From NCBI GenBank assembly GCA_964023275.1, contig OZ029921.1, positions 28,131,230 through 28,195,229 on the forward strand: DNA of 64,000 bases. Direction: 5' to 3'. Both the position numbers and the translations under genes were made by a program. How positions within the stretch are numbered: position 1 is the stretch's first letter; every line of letters starts with the position of its first letter. The notes beneath the pieces were generated by a model. It was not told the DNA's origin. It saw only the letters and a program-made list of their open reading frames with translations, and searched no databases. This DNA is from Norana najaformis (Eukaryota > Annelida > Clitellata > Crassiclitellata > Hormogastridae). This document shows positions 37,101 through 48,906 of the stretch, one piece after another.

Positions 37101-39532
37101 AAAATAAAACGAGTTTTAAAATTGTGACTAATGAGCCACTTTTAAATATACCCAGAGGAATAGTTATGTTCTTTGAAGTTTTTCCCTTCGACATCAAATG
37201 TTTTTGTTATTTGCTAATTATAAGCTGATCATTTATATGGAGAACAGTAAATGTTGTTCAATTTTACTATGTTTTAATAATTATGTTTATCATTTATAGC
37301 TCTAGACGTTAAGGGGTTCCATTTTCCTTTCGATTGATAGAATCAACTGAAATTAGAGTTTCGTCCTATTATTATGGATATTTTACCAATAAAATAAGAA
37401 ATTGTATTTGAATTATATAGTAGAATATTTGCTATACCCTAATCACGTATCGCGTGGGTATTAATTAGGTCTGTTACTTTAGACATAAGTCTAACTATCT
37501 TACTTAACCAAGAATTATTGTCAGGCCTAAGCTTTGTTTATCAGACAACACAGTTTTGACAATAGACGAACCAGGGATTGCGAGTATACAATATACTTGT
37601 CTTCTGAAAACCACGCATGGGATTTCAACTTTTCAGAACACAGACTTCGGACACGAAACAGCGATTTTGCCTTTTCTTTTGAACTCTCACCGATGCTTTC
37701 ATACTCACCAGGAAGTTGGAAAATGCTTTCAATTATCTTAGTGTTTGAAAGGCGCTATATAAATCACGTATGAAATTACAGTCTATTACTTGTGGATCTG
37801 CGAACTTTGCCGCCTGTCTTTCTATGTGTCCTTCTTCCTCTTTGTCTTTGTGTCCTTGTATCTGTCTGTCTGGCTGTCTGTCTGTCTCTCTGGCGGAGAT
37901 AGTAGTTTGCTACTTTCGAAAGTAACCTTCAATTAGCACGATAAAATATTTGCCAAAAAGATAATTTATTGTTAGACCCCTTTTGTTAATGGATCATTTT
38001 ACGAGACCTAATTTCAACAGAGTGTAATTGCAACCCTAATTATAGGCCCGGTGATATATTATATTTAATTATGATTTTTTATATCTGACCTGACGCAGTG
38101 TGATAATTAGCCAGCCTTGTTGCGGTTCCTGGTCATGGTTAAAACCATTTAATTCAGTCGAAAAGAAAGGGACATATTATACACGCAAAGGATGAAAACA
38201 AAACAGCGCATTATGCAGACGCCATCTTGCTTTCATCATAAAGTTTGCCTTTTATGTGGCGCATTTTAATTGCTTCTCGCAGGTGAACCAGGCATTACTG
38301 GTTCTTTGATGTCAGTCAGGTTTGGGCTAAAATCCAATCTGTAACCAGATTGTTTATGCTCTATTTCCTGTCTTCCGAAACCTAAAAGGCTTTGTGGGTC
38401 TCAACAATTTCTGTCCAGTGGATAATGATTTGGAATACAGTTTTGCTTAGAGACGACCATCGATTGATGTCTTGTGCGTTAAGAAACGGCACTTCAGAAC
38501 TTTACACAGAAGTTTAAGACTGTCTGACTCCAGCTGCGACTTAAGGAGTCAATTTGCAATTGATTGCCAATTTGGGACATTTAGATGTTTGCAAAAAGTT
38601 TTAATTGCGCAGAGGATAAATTTTCACTTACATTAAGTCCAGCTTTTTTATATGAGTTCGTCAGTTGCAACTGTGTCTGGTGTTCGAGCTCTGGTTGTCT
38701 CGTAAGATGAAAAATTCGCTTTCATTCCATCTAACAATTCAATCCCTCAACACCAGATTCGAATCTTTCGTCGAGTACTTCTGTTGACAATTATGTGATA
38801 ATCGATGTGATAATTATCATGATAACGTATGATAATTATCTTACCAGACATTGTCTTACTTGTGTATGTAGCTTCAGAATAATTAAAGCTCTAAGTGTGT
38901 CGAAACTCATCATAATTTAAGATTTATATAACGCCATGAAATTATTAACTTGTATTAGGAAAATTAATATAAAGCCTTTCAGGTATACCCGAGAAGTGTA
39001 GGACACAAGTCGCCCTTGTGAGATTCTTAAAAGGCGATTTACATACAGCCAGATACAGACATATGGCTATGATCTAAAAAATGTGGTTTAAGGTAGGTTG
39101 AAAATGTCATGTCACGCCGTTCCAGTTTAAAGCGCAATCATAAGGTCATCGAAGGGTCAAAAGGTCTTTCGCTGAAAGACCGAAAAATCTCGGCCCGACT
39201 AGGTTACTCGTTTATCATGACCAAACCGTGTTCAGAATTGAGTTTATCGACTCGATGCTTGTCAATTCGGCTCGATACTCGAGATTACCAATTTGATGTT
39301 CGCGTTTTAACTCGATTTCTGAGTTTACAATCTCGATAATAGAGTTTTCAACCCGACACTAGCAAATGTAAACTACGGCATATAAAGAGAAGACAGATAT
39401 AGAACAGGTAAAGAGATAGAGACAGAGATAGGTACAGGAAAGAAGCCAATGTCAATCCTATAGAATATTTTTGCCATAAGAAGTCGCCTTGAATGGAATG
39501 AATTGAACCAGGACTAATTGGCTTTTCGCTCA

Positions 39533-39602
39533 AAGATGACTCAAAGATGAGTCAGTGTTATAGAAGAGGGAGTTGCAGCAGTCAAGCTTAGAGTGTATAA
39601 TT
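39533..39602 (-). mobile_element. Isolated fragment of the same LINE
   Basis: About 70 bp (gatgagtcagtgttatagaa and gcagcagtcaagcttagagt) closely matching the U1 LINE near 47595-47645. It shows that the family is dispersed and not confined to the array. Confidence 0.6.
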
Positions 39603-41034
39603 GTATTATCATATATTACCAACCACCGGATGTTAGAAGTTTTAGTGTTAGTTGATTGTTTTCAATGAAGCAGGAACTAGAAAGCAATCATTTTTATAAC
39701 AAACAAGTTCTACAAAATCGTAAAACACGAGACCGTATGCAAAAGGTGCAGGTCAAAACCTGTCAAGCCCAATGTTGGGCCCCACTTTTACCCCCCCCCG
39801 CACTGAGGGTATACATTGTAATTGCAAATGTAAATCCCCAAAATTTCTCAACGTCATTCAAACGTCCCATCAGAGAGAACAGCTCATCCACCTCCGTTAT
39901 ATTGACTCAAGTCCGCAAAAACTACTGTTACTCAGTGAAAAAAAGTGAAAACGAAATGACTGAACGAAAAGCAAAGACGAAAGAGACAACATAGAAACAC
40001 TCCTTCTCCCTCAGCCTGACCACTTCCGGATTCTGACCCGGCACCGAAAGTGACCCAACAACTTGCGGACTTGATTCGAACTTGATGACGTCAGCAGTGA
40101 TTACACAGCTCTCACTGACGCAGATTTATGTAGCGCTGAGATATTCTTAGATTTAGATTTACATTTACAAACACGTAAAGAGACAGAAACTGATCGGAGT
40201 GACAGAATAAGGAATGAATTCCAACCACAGGCGACTGATTATTCCAAATGTGAGCACGTAGCACGTAGGTAATGAGAAACCCTTATGGCAACGATGAGTG
40301 GGGTGGATGCGAACGAAAGACCCGAGGGGAATTCATGTGAAAGACTTCGCAGAGGTGACAGGACCGTCTGCTATATCTATAAAGTGCTTCGATGCTGATT
40401 CAAACATGTTACATCGATGCTGCATGTTCACGCTCACGGCACATCTGCCTGCAGCACAAACATCAATTACGCATGCACTTTGGTTCTTTACATGGCATCT
40501 TTGGATAACCCCACGGACTGGACGCAGCGCTCGTGAATAAACTTTCAAGTAGCGCTTTAGAAATTTCGAGTTTACGACTACAATTACGATGCAAAACACA
40601 CACAGCAGTGCGAACATACGACCAAGGTTATAGTACTACATGCAAATGCGCATGTACTAATACATTTACATACTCACGCACATCAACGAACTTATATATC
40701 TAAGTTATATATGTAAATACAAGTGCACAAATTATGCCACACGCATAGGCCTATAACTATACATAGGCCTATGCAAAGTGCGCGGATGAGCTTAATGAGC
40801 TTTTGGGATAGGCATTAAATTTATGAACAAGTCATTTGAGTCGTTTTGTTTGTGCGGACGCCGTATGTAGCACGAGGCTAATTCAGTTCGGCAGTAAATC
40901 TATCCGAATCGGGTAAACATCCATTTGCCGTTATGATTCCTCCTCTTGCCACCAGGGGTCGGACGGACATGCAACAGACACTGAAGACTATAAATAATAA
41001 TCAGAGGCAACATGCCTGGTTGCCTCTTGTCTGC

Positions 41035-41235
41035 CTGTGTTCTGTCTCTTCTGTGTGTCTGTCTGTGTGTCTGTGTGTTTGTCTGTGTGTCTGTGTCTGT
41101 CTTTGTGTCTGTCTGTGTCTGTCTGTGTCTGTCTGTGTCTGTCTGTGTCTGTCTGTGTGTATATGTGTCTGTCTATGTGTCTGTCTGTCTGTCTGTACGC
41201 TTGTATGTATGTATGCATGTACGCATGTATGTAGT
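41035..41235. repeat. TGTC/TGTG tract
   Basis: gtgtctgtctgtgtctg units, then tgtatgtatgcatg. Confidence 0.9.
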
Positions 41236-41629
41236 TATGCCAGGCCAGTATCCCCTTAGTTGATTCGCATGACATCAGCTGTAAGCCCTACTTGGAAATA
41301 AAAGGCGTGCTTACCTCCCCCCATCAACATCGATCGGTTTGCGTTTCTCTAACGACCCTATTAATAATCAAGGGGCTTTTATTTTGGGGTTTCTACCCGC
41401 AGGAACCATCCCTGACGCACCCTTTTCTCTCTGCGTGCGTCTGTGAATAGGGAAATTTCCGTATCTGGCTTCGGTAGCTGACTAAGCGAAAGATGAGAAA
41501 TGTAAGAATTGAACGCTGGCCTCTTCTAAATGCTAAGTCATGTGACGATCATCACCTTCGATGCACGGTATTAGTACCCTAGGGCCCGCAGGCTCATGCA
41601 TGTGATATTATTGCCAATATATGCCATCG

Positions 41630-41865
41630 CCGTTGTCATCGTCATAAACATCATCATTATCGTCGTTGTCATCTTTATCATTATCGTCATCAACAGCATC
41701 GTCGTCATTATCATCGTCAGCAGCAGCAGAAGCAGCAGCCAGCATCAACATCATCATCATCATCATCATCGTAATCGTCGTCATCATCATCATCATCGTC
41801 GTCGTCGTCGTCATCATAGTCATAATCGTCATCATCATCATCTTCGTCATCCTCGTAATCCCCAT
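41630..41865. repeat. ATC/GTC/AGC triplet tract
   Basis: catcatcatcatc, cgtcgtcgtcg and cagcagcag blocks. Confidence 0.9.
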
Positions 41866-41892
41866 CGGCTTCTGGCGCCATCTATTTTTGCT

Positions 41893-41975
41893 TGCGATTA
41901 GAAACAGTCAGAAAAACATACATCATAAATATCTCTGGTAACTTGACAGCCAAAAATGGTAGTCAGGTGCACGTT
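41893..41975 (+). repeat. Dispersed repeat D, copy 2
   Basis: Inverted near-identical partner of 36283-36362. It follows a CAT/CGT triplet tract. Confidence 0.6.
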
Positions 41976-42424
41976 TCAGTCGTTTGTAAAGTCCATTGCT
42001 TTCCGTTAGCTGTCCATTGTTGTCTATCTCATTGTTGGTTTTCCTTTGCTTCTCTCCCTCCAAGCCTGCTATGCAGAGCCATGTTAGCCATTCTATCAGC
42101 AGCCCTTCTTTCCCAATGGCTGAACCAATGTTAAAACGGTTCTCTTTTGCCGGGGCTGAGATGTAGGGAAGATCTCAGGGCGCAATATAAATGCTCTGAA
42201 TGAATAAACGCATGAATGAACGAACGGAGTCTTTGTTAAGTGTGTGCAAGACACTTGCACATTGACAGTTGGGTCATTAATCCTGAGCTTTTCCTTTAGT
42301 TGATACGATTTACTGCAGTTAAGTTGAAGGCTATGACAGTAAGCTTTGGAATTCGTTAAGTCCCCAATCTAATGAGTCAATTATGTGCAGACTTTGCCCT
42401 TTCTAGGAAAACTCTACCCTACTG

Positions 42425-42560
42425 TTACCAATGATACTCTGTTATCAGTGATCCTCTGTTATCAGTGATCCTCTGTTATCAGTGATCCTCTGTATTCTAT
42501 GATGCTCAGTCATCAGTGATACTCTGCTTTCCACGATGCTCAGCTATCATTGGTTCTCTG
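42425..42560. repeat. Minisatellite, 17-19-bp unit
   Basis: ctctgttatcagtgatc repeated three times exactly, then diverged units. Confidence 0.85.
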
Positions 42561-42659
42561 CTTCGTCTAACAGCAACCCGGTTTCTTTTCGCCATTTTAT
42601 TTTCGTATTTATTGTATTACAATTTACTGCCATGTAGTGTAATATTGGCATGATATGTA

Positions 42660-42931
42660 CAGTGTTTTTTTCAGAGGGAACGCTCCGGAACGGCGTTCCG
42701 ACACCTTTTTTCGGCTAATCAAAATAATTTAGTTTTTAATAAAAGAATTGTGTTACTAAGTTATTTTAATTATGTAATATAATGTAACTTATTTTAATTC
42801 AGTTTCAGTGTTCACAACTTTACAACTTTACACTGTTTTCAGTGTTTATTGATTGATAAAAATAATGAAATTTTAGCACAAAATTCCATAATTGTTCAGT
42901 ACCGGAACCTTTTTTATAGAAAAAAGCACTG
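42660..42931. mobile_element. hAT-type MITE, 272 bp, with 8-bp target duplication
   Basis: Begins CAGTGTTTTTTTC and ends with the reverse complement of CAGTGCTTTTTTC. Both ends carry subterminal TCCGGAAC/TTCCGGTAC-like sequence. It is flanked by gatatgta on the left and gatatata on the right, an 8-bp duplication with one mismatch, as expected for hAT. There is no coding capacity; the interior is AT-rich. The right duplication has grown into a TA microsatellite. Confidence 0.8.
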
Positions 42932-42958
42932 GATATATATATATATATATATATATAT
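42932..42958. repeat. (TA)n next to the hAT MITE
   Basis: Its start overlaps the right target duplication of the MITE. Confidence 0.85.
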
Positions 42959-42969
42959 TGCATATATAA

Positions 42970-44811
42970 TAACACGTGTACACTGAATGTAAGGAGACAC
43001 CCGTATTGAAGATTACGACCTCCGAGTTAAGCAGTTCGACGTGTGCGATCTATTTCGAATTCGCATAATGGGATTGGGATTGCAATTCGGGTGAAGAGCC
43101 GATGCCTCAGCCCTCGGCTACCGTTATTCCTCCCATGAATACATGTAGACAATGTGCTGATTCAAACATGGTTCGATATAAAGCGAATAGGTTTGCTCAT
43201 AGAACTACAATGGCAGTAATTGCAATGAGTCAAAACGGGAAGAAGGTGAATGTTCCGGGCCATTTGTAGTCAATACACCTGATGTAGTCGAACCTAGGCC
43301 TACATTTAGGCCTGAACCTAAAGAGTTCTAACGAATTTTCACGTGTCTCATCAGAAGAACTCCTAATGGCAATTCCTTCTACTTAAAGCATCATATATAT
43401 ATGTGTGTGCGTATATATATGTGTGTATATATATATGTGTATATATAAGTATGTATATATTTCCTTCTATACACATAAGGAAAGTCTCAGACAAACACTC
43501 TCGAAGATGGTGTCTGCTAACTGTTAACACTAATGTGGCCAGAAAGCTCTTAGACATGGCGCGTGAGGCCGCAAGCCATATTCACTGTAGCCTGCAGCCA
43601 GACACTGGCCATTTGTGGTAATCAAACACGAGGTAACAACTTGACGTATAGTCACAATGACTCTGCTACTTTCCAACACAATTTGTGCGAGGCCACATAT
43701 ATTTTGGAATTCTTGTAAGCATAATGTGCCGTGATACATAGGGTCGCAATGGGTAAGGGACATCGCACCCGCGAGTTCCTTTAGCCATCGCCATGTTCCT
43801 TTACCGTCTCATTTGTATTTGTTCTGTTCGTTCGAGATTTTGACGAGTTTCTCTTGAACGAGAGCTATATAAATTTACGATTACAATTACCCCGCATGAC
43901 TAGCCATTGACCTTTATAAGAGTCTCAAGTCTAAACCAACTCTTCTCATCCTAAAATTACCCAGTCACCTTATCAGCGGTTGTGCTCAGTGACAAATTTC
44001 GATGATACAGATTGACAACAAAATCAGATACGCGTTTGAAGGCCAGCGGGAATGACCAGCCACCCACGAAGTCAAAAATTACGCTAGCTCACATCCACTC
44101 CCGAGAACCACCTAACTTTAAACTCAAGTGCACTTGGAGCCTATAATGAACTAAAATTTTTATTCAACTCTCCATGGGGAAATTCACTGGAAAAATAGGC
44201 CTCGAATTGTATTTACCACAAATAAATACCACAGTTAGGTCACATTAACTCACAAGAGGCTTTTAGTATAGGCCTACTAGTTTTAAGTGTTTACAAGCCT
44301 TAATGTCTGCCTTGTCTATCGTCGTCTTAATGGAGAAACAGATAAAGCTAAACGACACACACGTGGTCCTTCGGCTTTAGTGATGTACCATATATTACAC
44401 AACTAATGGCTTAATACTTGACTAAAGCGTTCCTAGGAACAGAGTGGTGTATTTATCAAGATATTCTGATTTAACCGCTGCTCAACGCGAACTTTGTTTA
44501 AACAAGCAATTGAAATAACGAGGGATGACAGTAACAACTATGATAGAATTATTAAGGTATACATACATACCTTGTCCTCGAATTACTTTACATTACCTTC
44601 CCTTACCTTCCATTGCCTTACCTTGAGGTTCTCAAGCCGCATGTTAGAGGTTCTTAAAGCGCTATATAAAACCATGCGTTATTAGGCCTATATACCTTAA
44701 TTATTTCTGATAGATTAATAGAATGCTTAGCAAAACGCACCGTTCAAGTCGGAACTATATATAAGCAAAACACACTACATAAATATATCAAAACTCCGCC
44801 ACTGCCTTTAG
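42970..44811. other. No gene seen
   Basis: Spacer with a TA/TG tract and tatataaatttacgattac-type repeat ends near 43866. Confidence 0.5.
43389..43465. repeat. TA/TG microsatellite
   Basis: atatatatgtgtgtgcgtat. Confidence 0.8.
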
Positions 44812-44909
44812 TCGGGTAGTGCCAGTCCCAAGCCTGGATAAAGGAGGAGGGCGGCGTCAACGGCCTTTATGTCATAAGGTGTCGTTAAACATTGGAACTA
44901 CTACTGCTA
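44812..44909 (+). mobile_element. RTE-tail-like repeat, copy 2
   Basis: gtagtgccagtcccaagcct, ggaggagggcggcgtcaacg and tgtcgttaaacattggaact. It closely matches the 16.9 kb copy. Confidence 0.55.
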
Positions 44910-46433
44910 AATATATCATATATTTATTTATTTACTTACTTAAAGCACTTAGAAGCTAGTGTGGTTAAGCTTAGTATAGAATCGCCATCGATGCAGGTTT
45001 ATGCGTTAGGAAGCAAAATTCAGTACATGGTTGCAATGTGATTGTTGCCAAGTATTACATTGCCACGTTATTCGTAGTTCCGTAAGGAGTGATAATAAAG
45101 AAGTCAAGTTACAAGATTCATACTTGTCGATTCTCGAGATAAACTTATAAGTGTTTGAATGACTATTAAAGTTTAGATCATATGACAAAATGTACGCTGC
45201 CAGAAATCTTATTCAGATTTACTGCCATCTTTAGTGGTTTCTTGTGAAAGAATTTGCAAATGGCTACGTGAAAGCTTTGATAAATAATATATGATACCTG
45301 AAATGCTATATCTTAAAAAAACTATTGTCTAAAGAGGCAAATTGTCGTCGTCACCATTTTCTTTAGAAATAAATATCATCATCATCGTCATCATCGTCAT
45401 CATCATCGTCGCCGTCGTCGTCGTCGTCGTAATATTCATCATCATCATTTCCATCATCATCAATAACTGACCAGAAAGTGAAGATGATGACCACACATTT
45501 CCATGCTTTAAACATTACTAAATGTCTAAAAGTCACTGAAAGAAGTCACTGACAGTAGTTACTGAAAAGGCTACTGAAGGTGTGAGGTGCTCCATCTAGA
45601 TATCTGAGGTGGAATATGACTGTGGAATTGGGTTTCAGTTCTACATTATGAAAACTGCGCTATAGAAGTAATTGCATTAGATTAGCTTTATCTATCAATT
45701 CTGATGTTTCTAGTCTTGCTAAGTCTTGTGTATGTGCCTAGATATCATAGTCTTGGTCTTCGTTTGATTCTCCTTTCTTCCAACTTCCGAAAAAGAACTT
45801 CACCTGGAATGCCTTTTTGGGGATATAGTTAACAGGTAGTCTTCCATACTACCAAGCCATAGCAGTCTTCGTTTAATTGATTGCTTTGCCCAGAAGAGTT
45901 GTTCTCGTGAGTCATATGAACAGGCAGCTCAAATTCTTTGCTTCTGATGCAACACAGCAAAACCTAATCAGTGCAGCGCGGTACAAAGTAAGAGGCCATA
46001 ATTATGTAATAACTATCTCTAAGTTGTTTACCTTGCAATTTACGAATACCTTCTCAGGCGCACCACTCACCTGTCTCCTATCTTAATTTCAAGGCTTTCT
46101 TACCTAGTCACTCTGCGCGTAGGCGTAGCGGTCAACAAGCGAATTGACCTCTACCGATATTGCAGCAAGAACTTACATCACTCGTTTCCGCCGCATACAG
46201 AACCATCCGTTAACGAATGCAAGCATGCTTCTACATGCCTCGCTCTTCAGTTCTGCCCTGTATCTATCTGTCTCATTGTGTCCGAGAGTTTTGTAAACCC
46301 GTTATTTAAATGCGCATGTACAATCACGTCCTTTACCTAACAGTACCATGCCTTACCATGTCTTACTTACATTACCCTACCTTGAGATTCTAAAAGCCGC
46401 CAAAACTACAGCATATTTAAATCTACTTGGTTT
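44910..46433. other. No gene seen
   Basis: Spacer with a CAT/CGT tract; no supported frame. Confidence 0.5.
45375..45455. repeat. CAT/CGT triplet tract
   Basis: catcatcgtcatcatcgtc and gtcgtcgtcgtcg. Confidence 0.85.
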
Positions 46434-46556
46434 GCAATAGCGACCGTATGGCCTCGACCCTGCTCAGTTATCAATTAATATATAGGGTGAGATCCTTCAT
46501 CACCGCTGCCCGACTGAATGTGTGCCACGCCGTTTAAGTTTTCCATGTACAAAGCG
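46434..46556 (-). mobile_element. tRNA-derived SINE family B, copy 4, partial
   Basis: Plus-strand text atagcgaccgtatggcctcg and ggtgagatccttcatcaccg match the family, with divergence. The tRNA head is absent. Confidence 0.6.
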
Positions 46557-46894
46557 TCCTACCCCAGTGACCTTGTTCTACTTCTGCCCAGAGACAACAA
46601 GCCTCCCTTCATTCATATCCGGCTTCTGCACTCGCTCTACTTCCGACCCAACCCTATCGACTGCTTCGGGAATACGATACCCTCTAAAGTGGACCAATTA
46701 AATCACGCAACACCTACACAAGTTCCACCTTCTATGACTATGACATTTCATTGTTCACTACTAATAGTATTGATTAGTATCACTATTAGTAATTTTTAAT
46801 CAGTATTACTAAGAACAATATCAATAGCAATAGGTCCATATAGTCACAGGAATAGCAGCAGCCCGTAGTTTTGCAATATCATTTTCAAAACAAA

Positions 46895-47132
46895 TTCAAG
46901 TGTAAATGTAAATGTATAGGTTTTATATAGCGACCGTATGGCCTCGACCCTGCTCATTTTGCAATGAATTTATCGGGAGAGATCCTTCACCATCGCTGCC
47001 AGTTTTGAATGGGCGCCACGCCATTTAAGGTCCCCGTGCACGGACCGTACTAGCCCGAGATTTAAATCTCTGAAATAAGCCACGACCGGGACGCGAACCT
47101 GGGATTCTCACGCACAGAGGCTAGTGGTAGTA
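46895..47132 (-). mobile_element. tRNA-derived SINE family B, copy 5, with B box
   Basis: Plus-strand tail atagcgaccgtatggcctcg, core gggcgccacgccatttaagg, and on minus a B box ggttcgcgtccc. It abuts the L2-like LINE remnant of U1. Confidence 0.7.
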
Positions 47133-47164
47133 ATAGTGTTGGTGGTAGTGTTAATATAAATCTA

Positions 47165-48225
47165 CGACATTTCTTAGCGCCACACAAAAGCCGCGACAGC
47201 GAGACCATATTGTTCACCGGCGACATATTGACAGGCGGGAAAGGGGGTTGAGGGAACTGACGGAGGTCTTTCGGAAGTTTTTCCCAAAGAACTCGCACCC
47301 CGTAGATTAAGTAGCATAATTTGAGAGAGGAGGAGATAAGATTCCGAAATAGAGAAATGCATGAAGAAGAACAAGCAGATCTGGGGGTTTGGATAGTGAA
47401 TAGCTGGCTAATGTAAGAGGGCTGAGAAGTTTATAGGGTATTGTAGGTAAGAGATATAAATTTGTAGCTGAGGCGCCGAGGGACCTTTAGGTCATGAAGT
47501 GATGAGCACTGGGGTTATATGGTGGTGTTTGGAAATTTTGGTAACTGCAAGAGCAAGAGCGTTCTGGATCCTCTGAATGAGTTTTATTTCAGATGAGTTA
47601 GTGTTGTAGAAGAGGGAGTTGCAGCAGTCAAGCTTAGAGTGAATAACTGAAGTGGCTTTTGCAGCAGTTTTAAAATCAAGTGAAGGGCGAAGTCGGCGGA
47701 GATCACTAATATGCATGTGGCAAGTACGGGATAAAAGAGTGATACGATTGCAAACGCAAATGTTTTTCTCGAAGATCATTCTGACATTGCAGACTGGAGA
47801 AGAGTAATGCAAGGGTGAAGTTACATCCTGTGGGGAAAGATCCGCAGGATAGTTTAGTTTGTTTACTTGTTAACGGAGGCAAATTAAGAGAAATTCTGTA
47901 TTTGAAGGGTGAAGCACAGAAGGTTATCGGTCATGCAGTCTGATATGTTGGTGATGGTGGTACGTAGATGATTTAGTTTAAAAGCAGGTAATCTGAGAAT
48001 GACAGATGCTGATGCGAAGGAATGATACGTGCACTTGGGTGAAGAGAGGACAGTGGTTAGTTCGCGGATATTACCTCTAAGATTGGAGGACGAGCTTTTA
48101 TGAAGATAGCGGTTTGCAGAATGAGCTGATAAGCGAATAGCCGTCAGGTCTGCAGCTAGCGAGTTGAAATAGAGTGGATGAGGGAGTGATCCATATTTCT
48201 GTAAGGGCGACTGCATCAGGAGGGT
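47165..48225 (-). mobile_element. L2/CR1-like LINE remnant (RT C-terminal half), U1
   Basis: The minus strand encodes broken pieces typical of the RT end of L2/CR1-type non-LTR elements: HISDLRRLRPSLDFKTA, then VIHSKLDCCNSLFYN, IQNALALAVTK and HHITPVL. Upstream comes the palm-to-thumb segment LRTTITNISDCM. It is 5' truncated and lies across several frames, so it is dead. It abuts a tRNA-SINE at its left end. Confidence 0.8.
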
Positions 48226-48726
48226 AGTGGATATAATACTACTAGAACAACGTTGCAGCAGTACTACTTAATCGCCTGTCCGAAGAGTCATACCTACACA
48301 CCATATGTGTAGGCGTTAAAGTTATGCTTAATAATTCTTACTATATCCCGGAACTTAATTGGGACCTTTCATCTAGCCGCCCCGCTAATCATTATTATAT
48401 CCGTTACCTCCTATTTAATGACAAACCACATGTCGCCCACACTCTTGCGGCTTCAGGTGTTAATAGCATACACGCCTCCATGTACATTTGTGTACACTTA
48501 TGAATACATGTATGTGGATGCCCCTGCGTATTAATACACGCCGAATATTTTTTGGGACAGCCAGAAGCACTCGAGAAATTATGGGAGGGTCTCGATAGTT
48601 TCCGTTCGTTGTGTTTATATTGAATGTGTAATACAACCGGATGAAAGACGCAGATAATCTGTGGTGGGCCTGTAGGCCTGAATAAGGCCAGTGCGACAGA
48701 TATGTGAGCGACAGGATGGGACTCAA

Positions 48727-48906
48727 GTGGGAAATACAGAAGCGTCTATTTTCGGATCATATTCTGTTCGTCACCTTATAAAAAGCAGAATCGCTCGAGA
48801 CAATTCAGTAGCGAAGAAGACGCAAGACATCGAGAGTGAATCGAGACGAGAAGAACGAGAACAACTGACGCAGTTAACCGACAGAGTTTAATACAACCGA
48901 GTTAAA
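48727..48906 (+). promoter_or_regulatory. Core promoter and 5' leader, copy 1
   Basis: TATAAAAA at 48777-48784 and an Inr-like attCAGTAG with the predicted +1 A at 48807, exactly 30 bp from the first T of TATA. The 100-nt leader has no ATG before 48907. A GTGGGAAA motif (CSL/Su(H)-type core) lies at 48727-48734, -80 from the predicted start. Positions come from motifs only. Confidence 0.7.

Larger units (their letters stand above)
35840..41030. other. Gene-poor AT-rich spacer
   Basis: Holds repeat D, a 21-bp triple repeat, an isolated LINE scrap (39.5 kb) and a family-A-like tail at 40517 (agcgctttagaaatttcgag). No coding exon recognised. Confidence 0.5.

Noticed and set aside
48691-48891. 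Upstream open frame (66 codons; partners at 55255 and 62898) as an N-terminal part of the small gene
   Set aside because: It spans the TATA box and predicted start site and ends in an in-frame stop 16 bp before the ATG. Its conservation reflects promoter and leader DNA.
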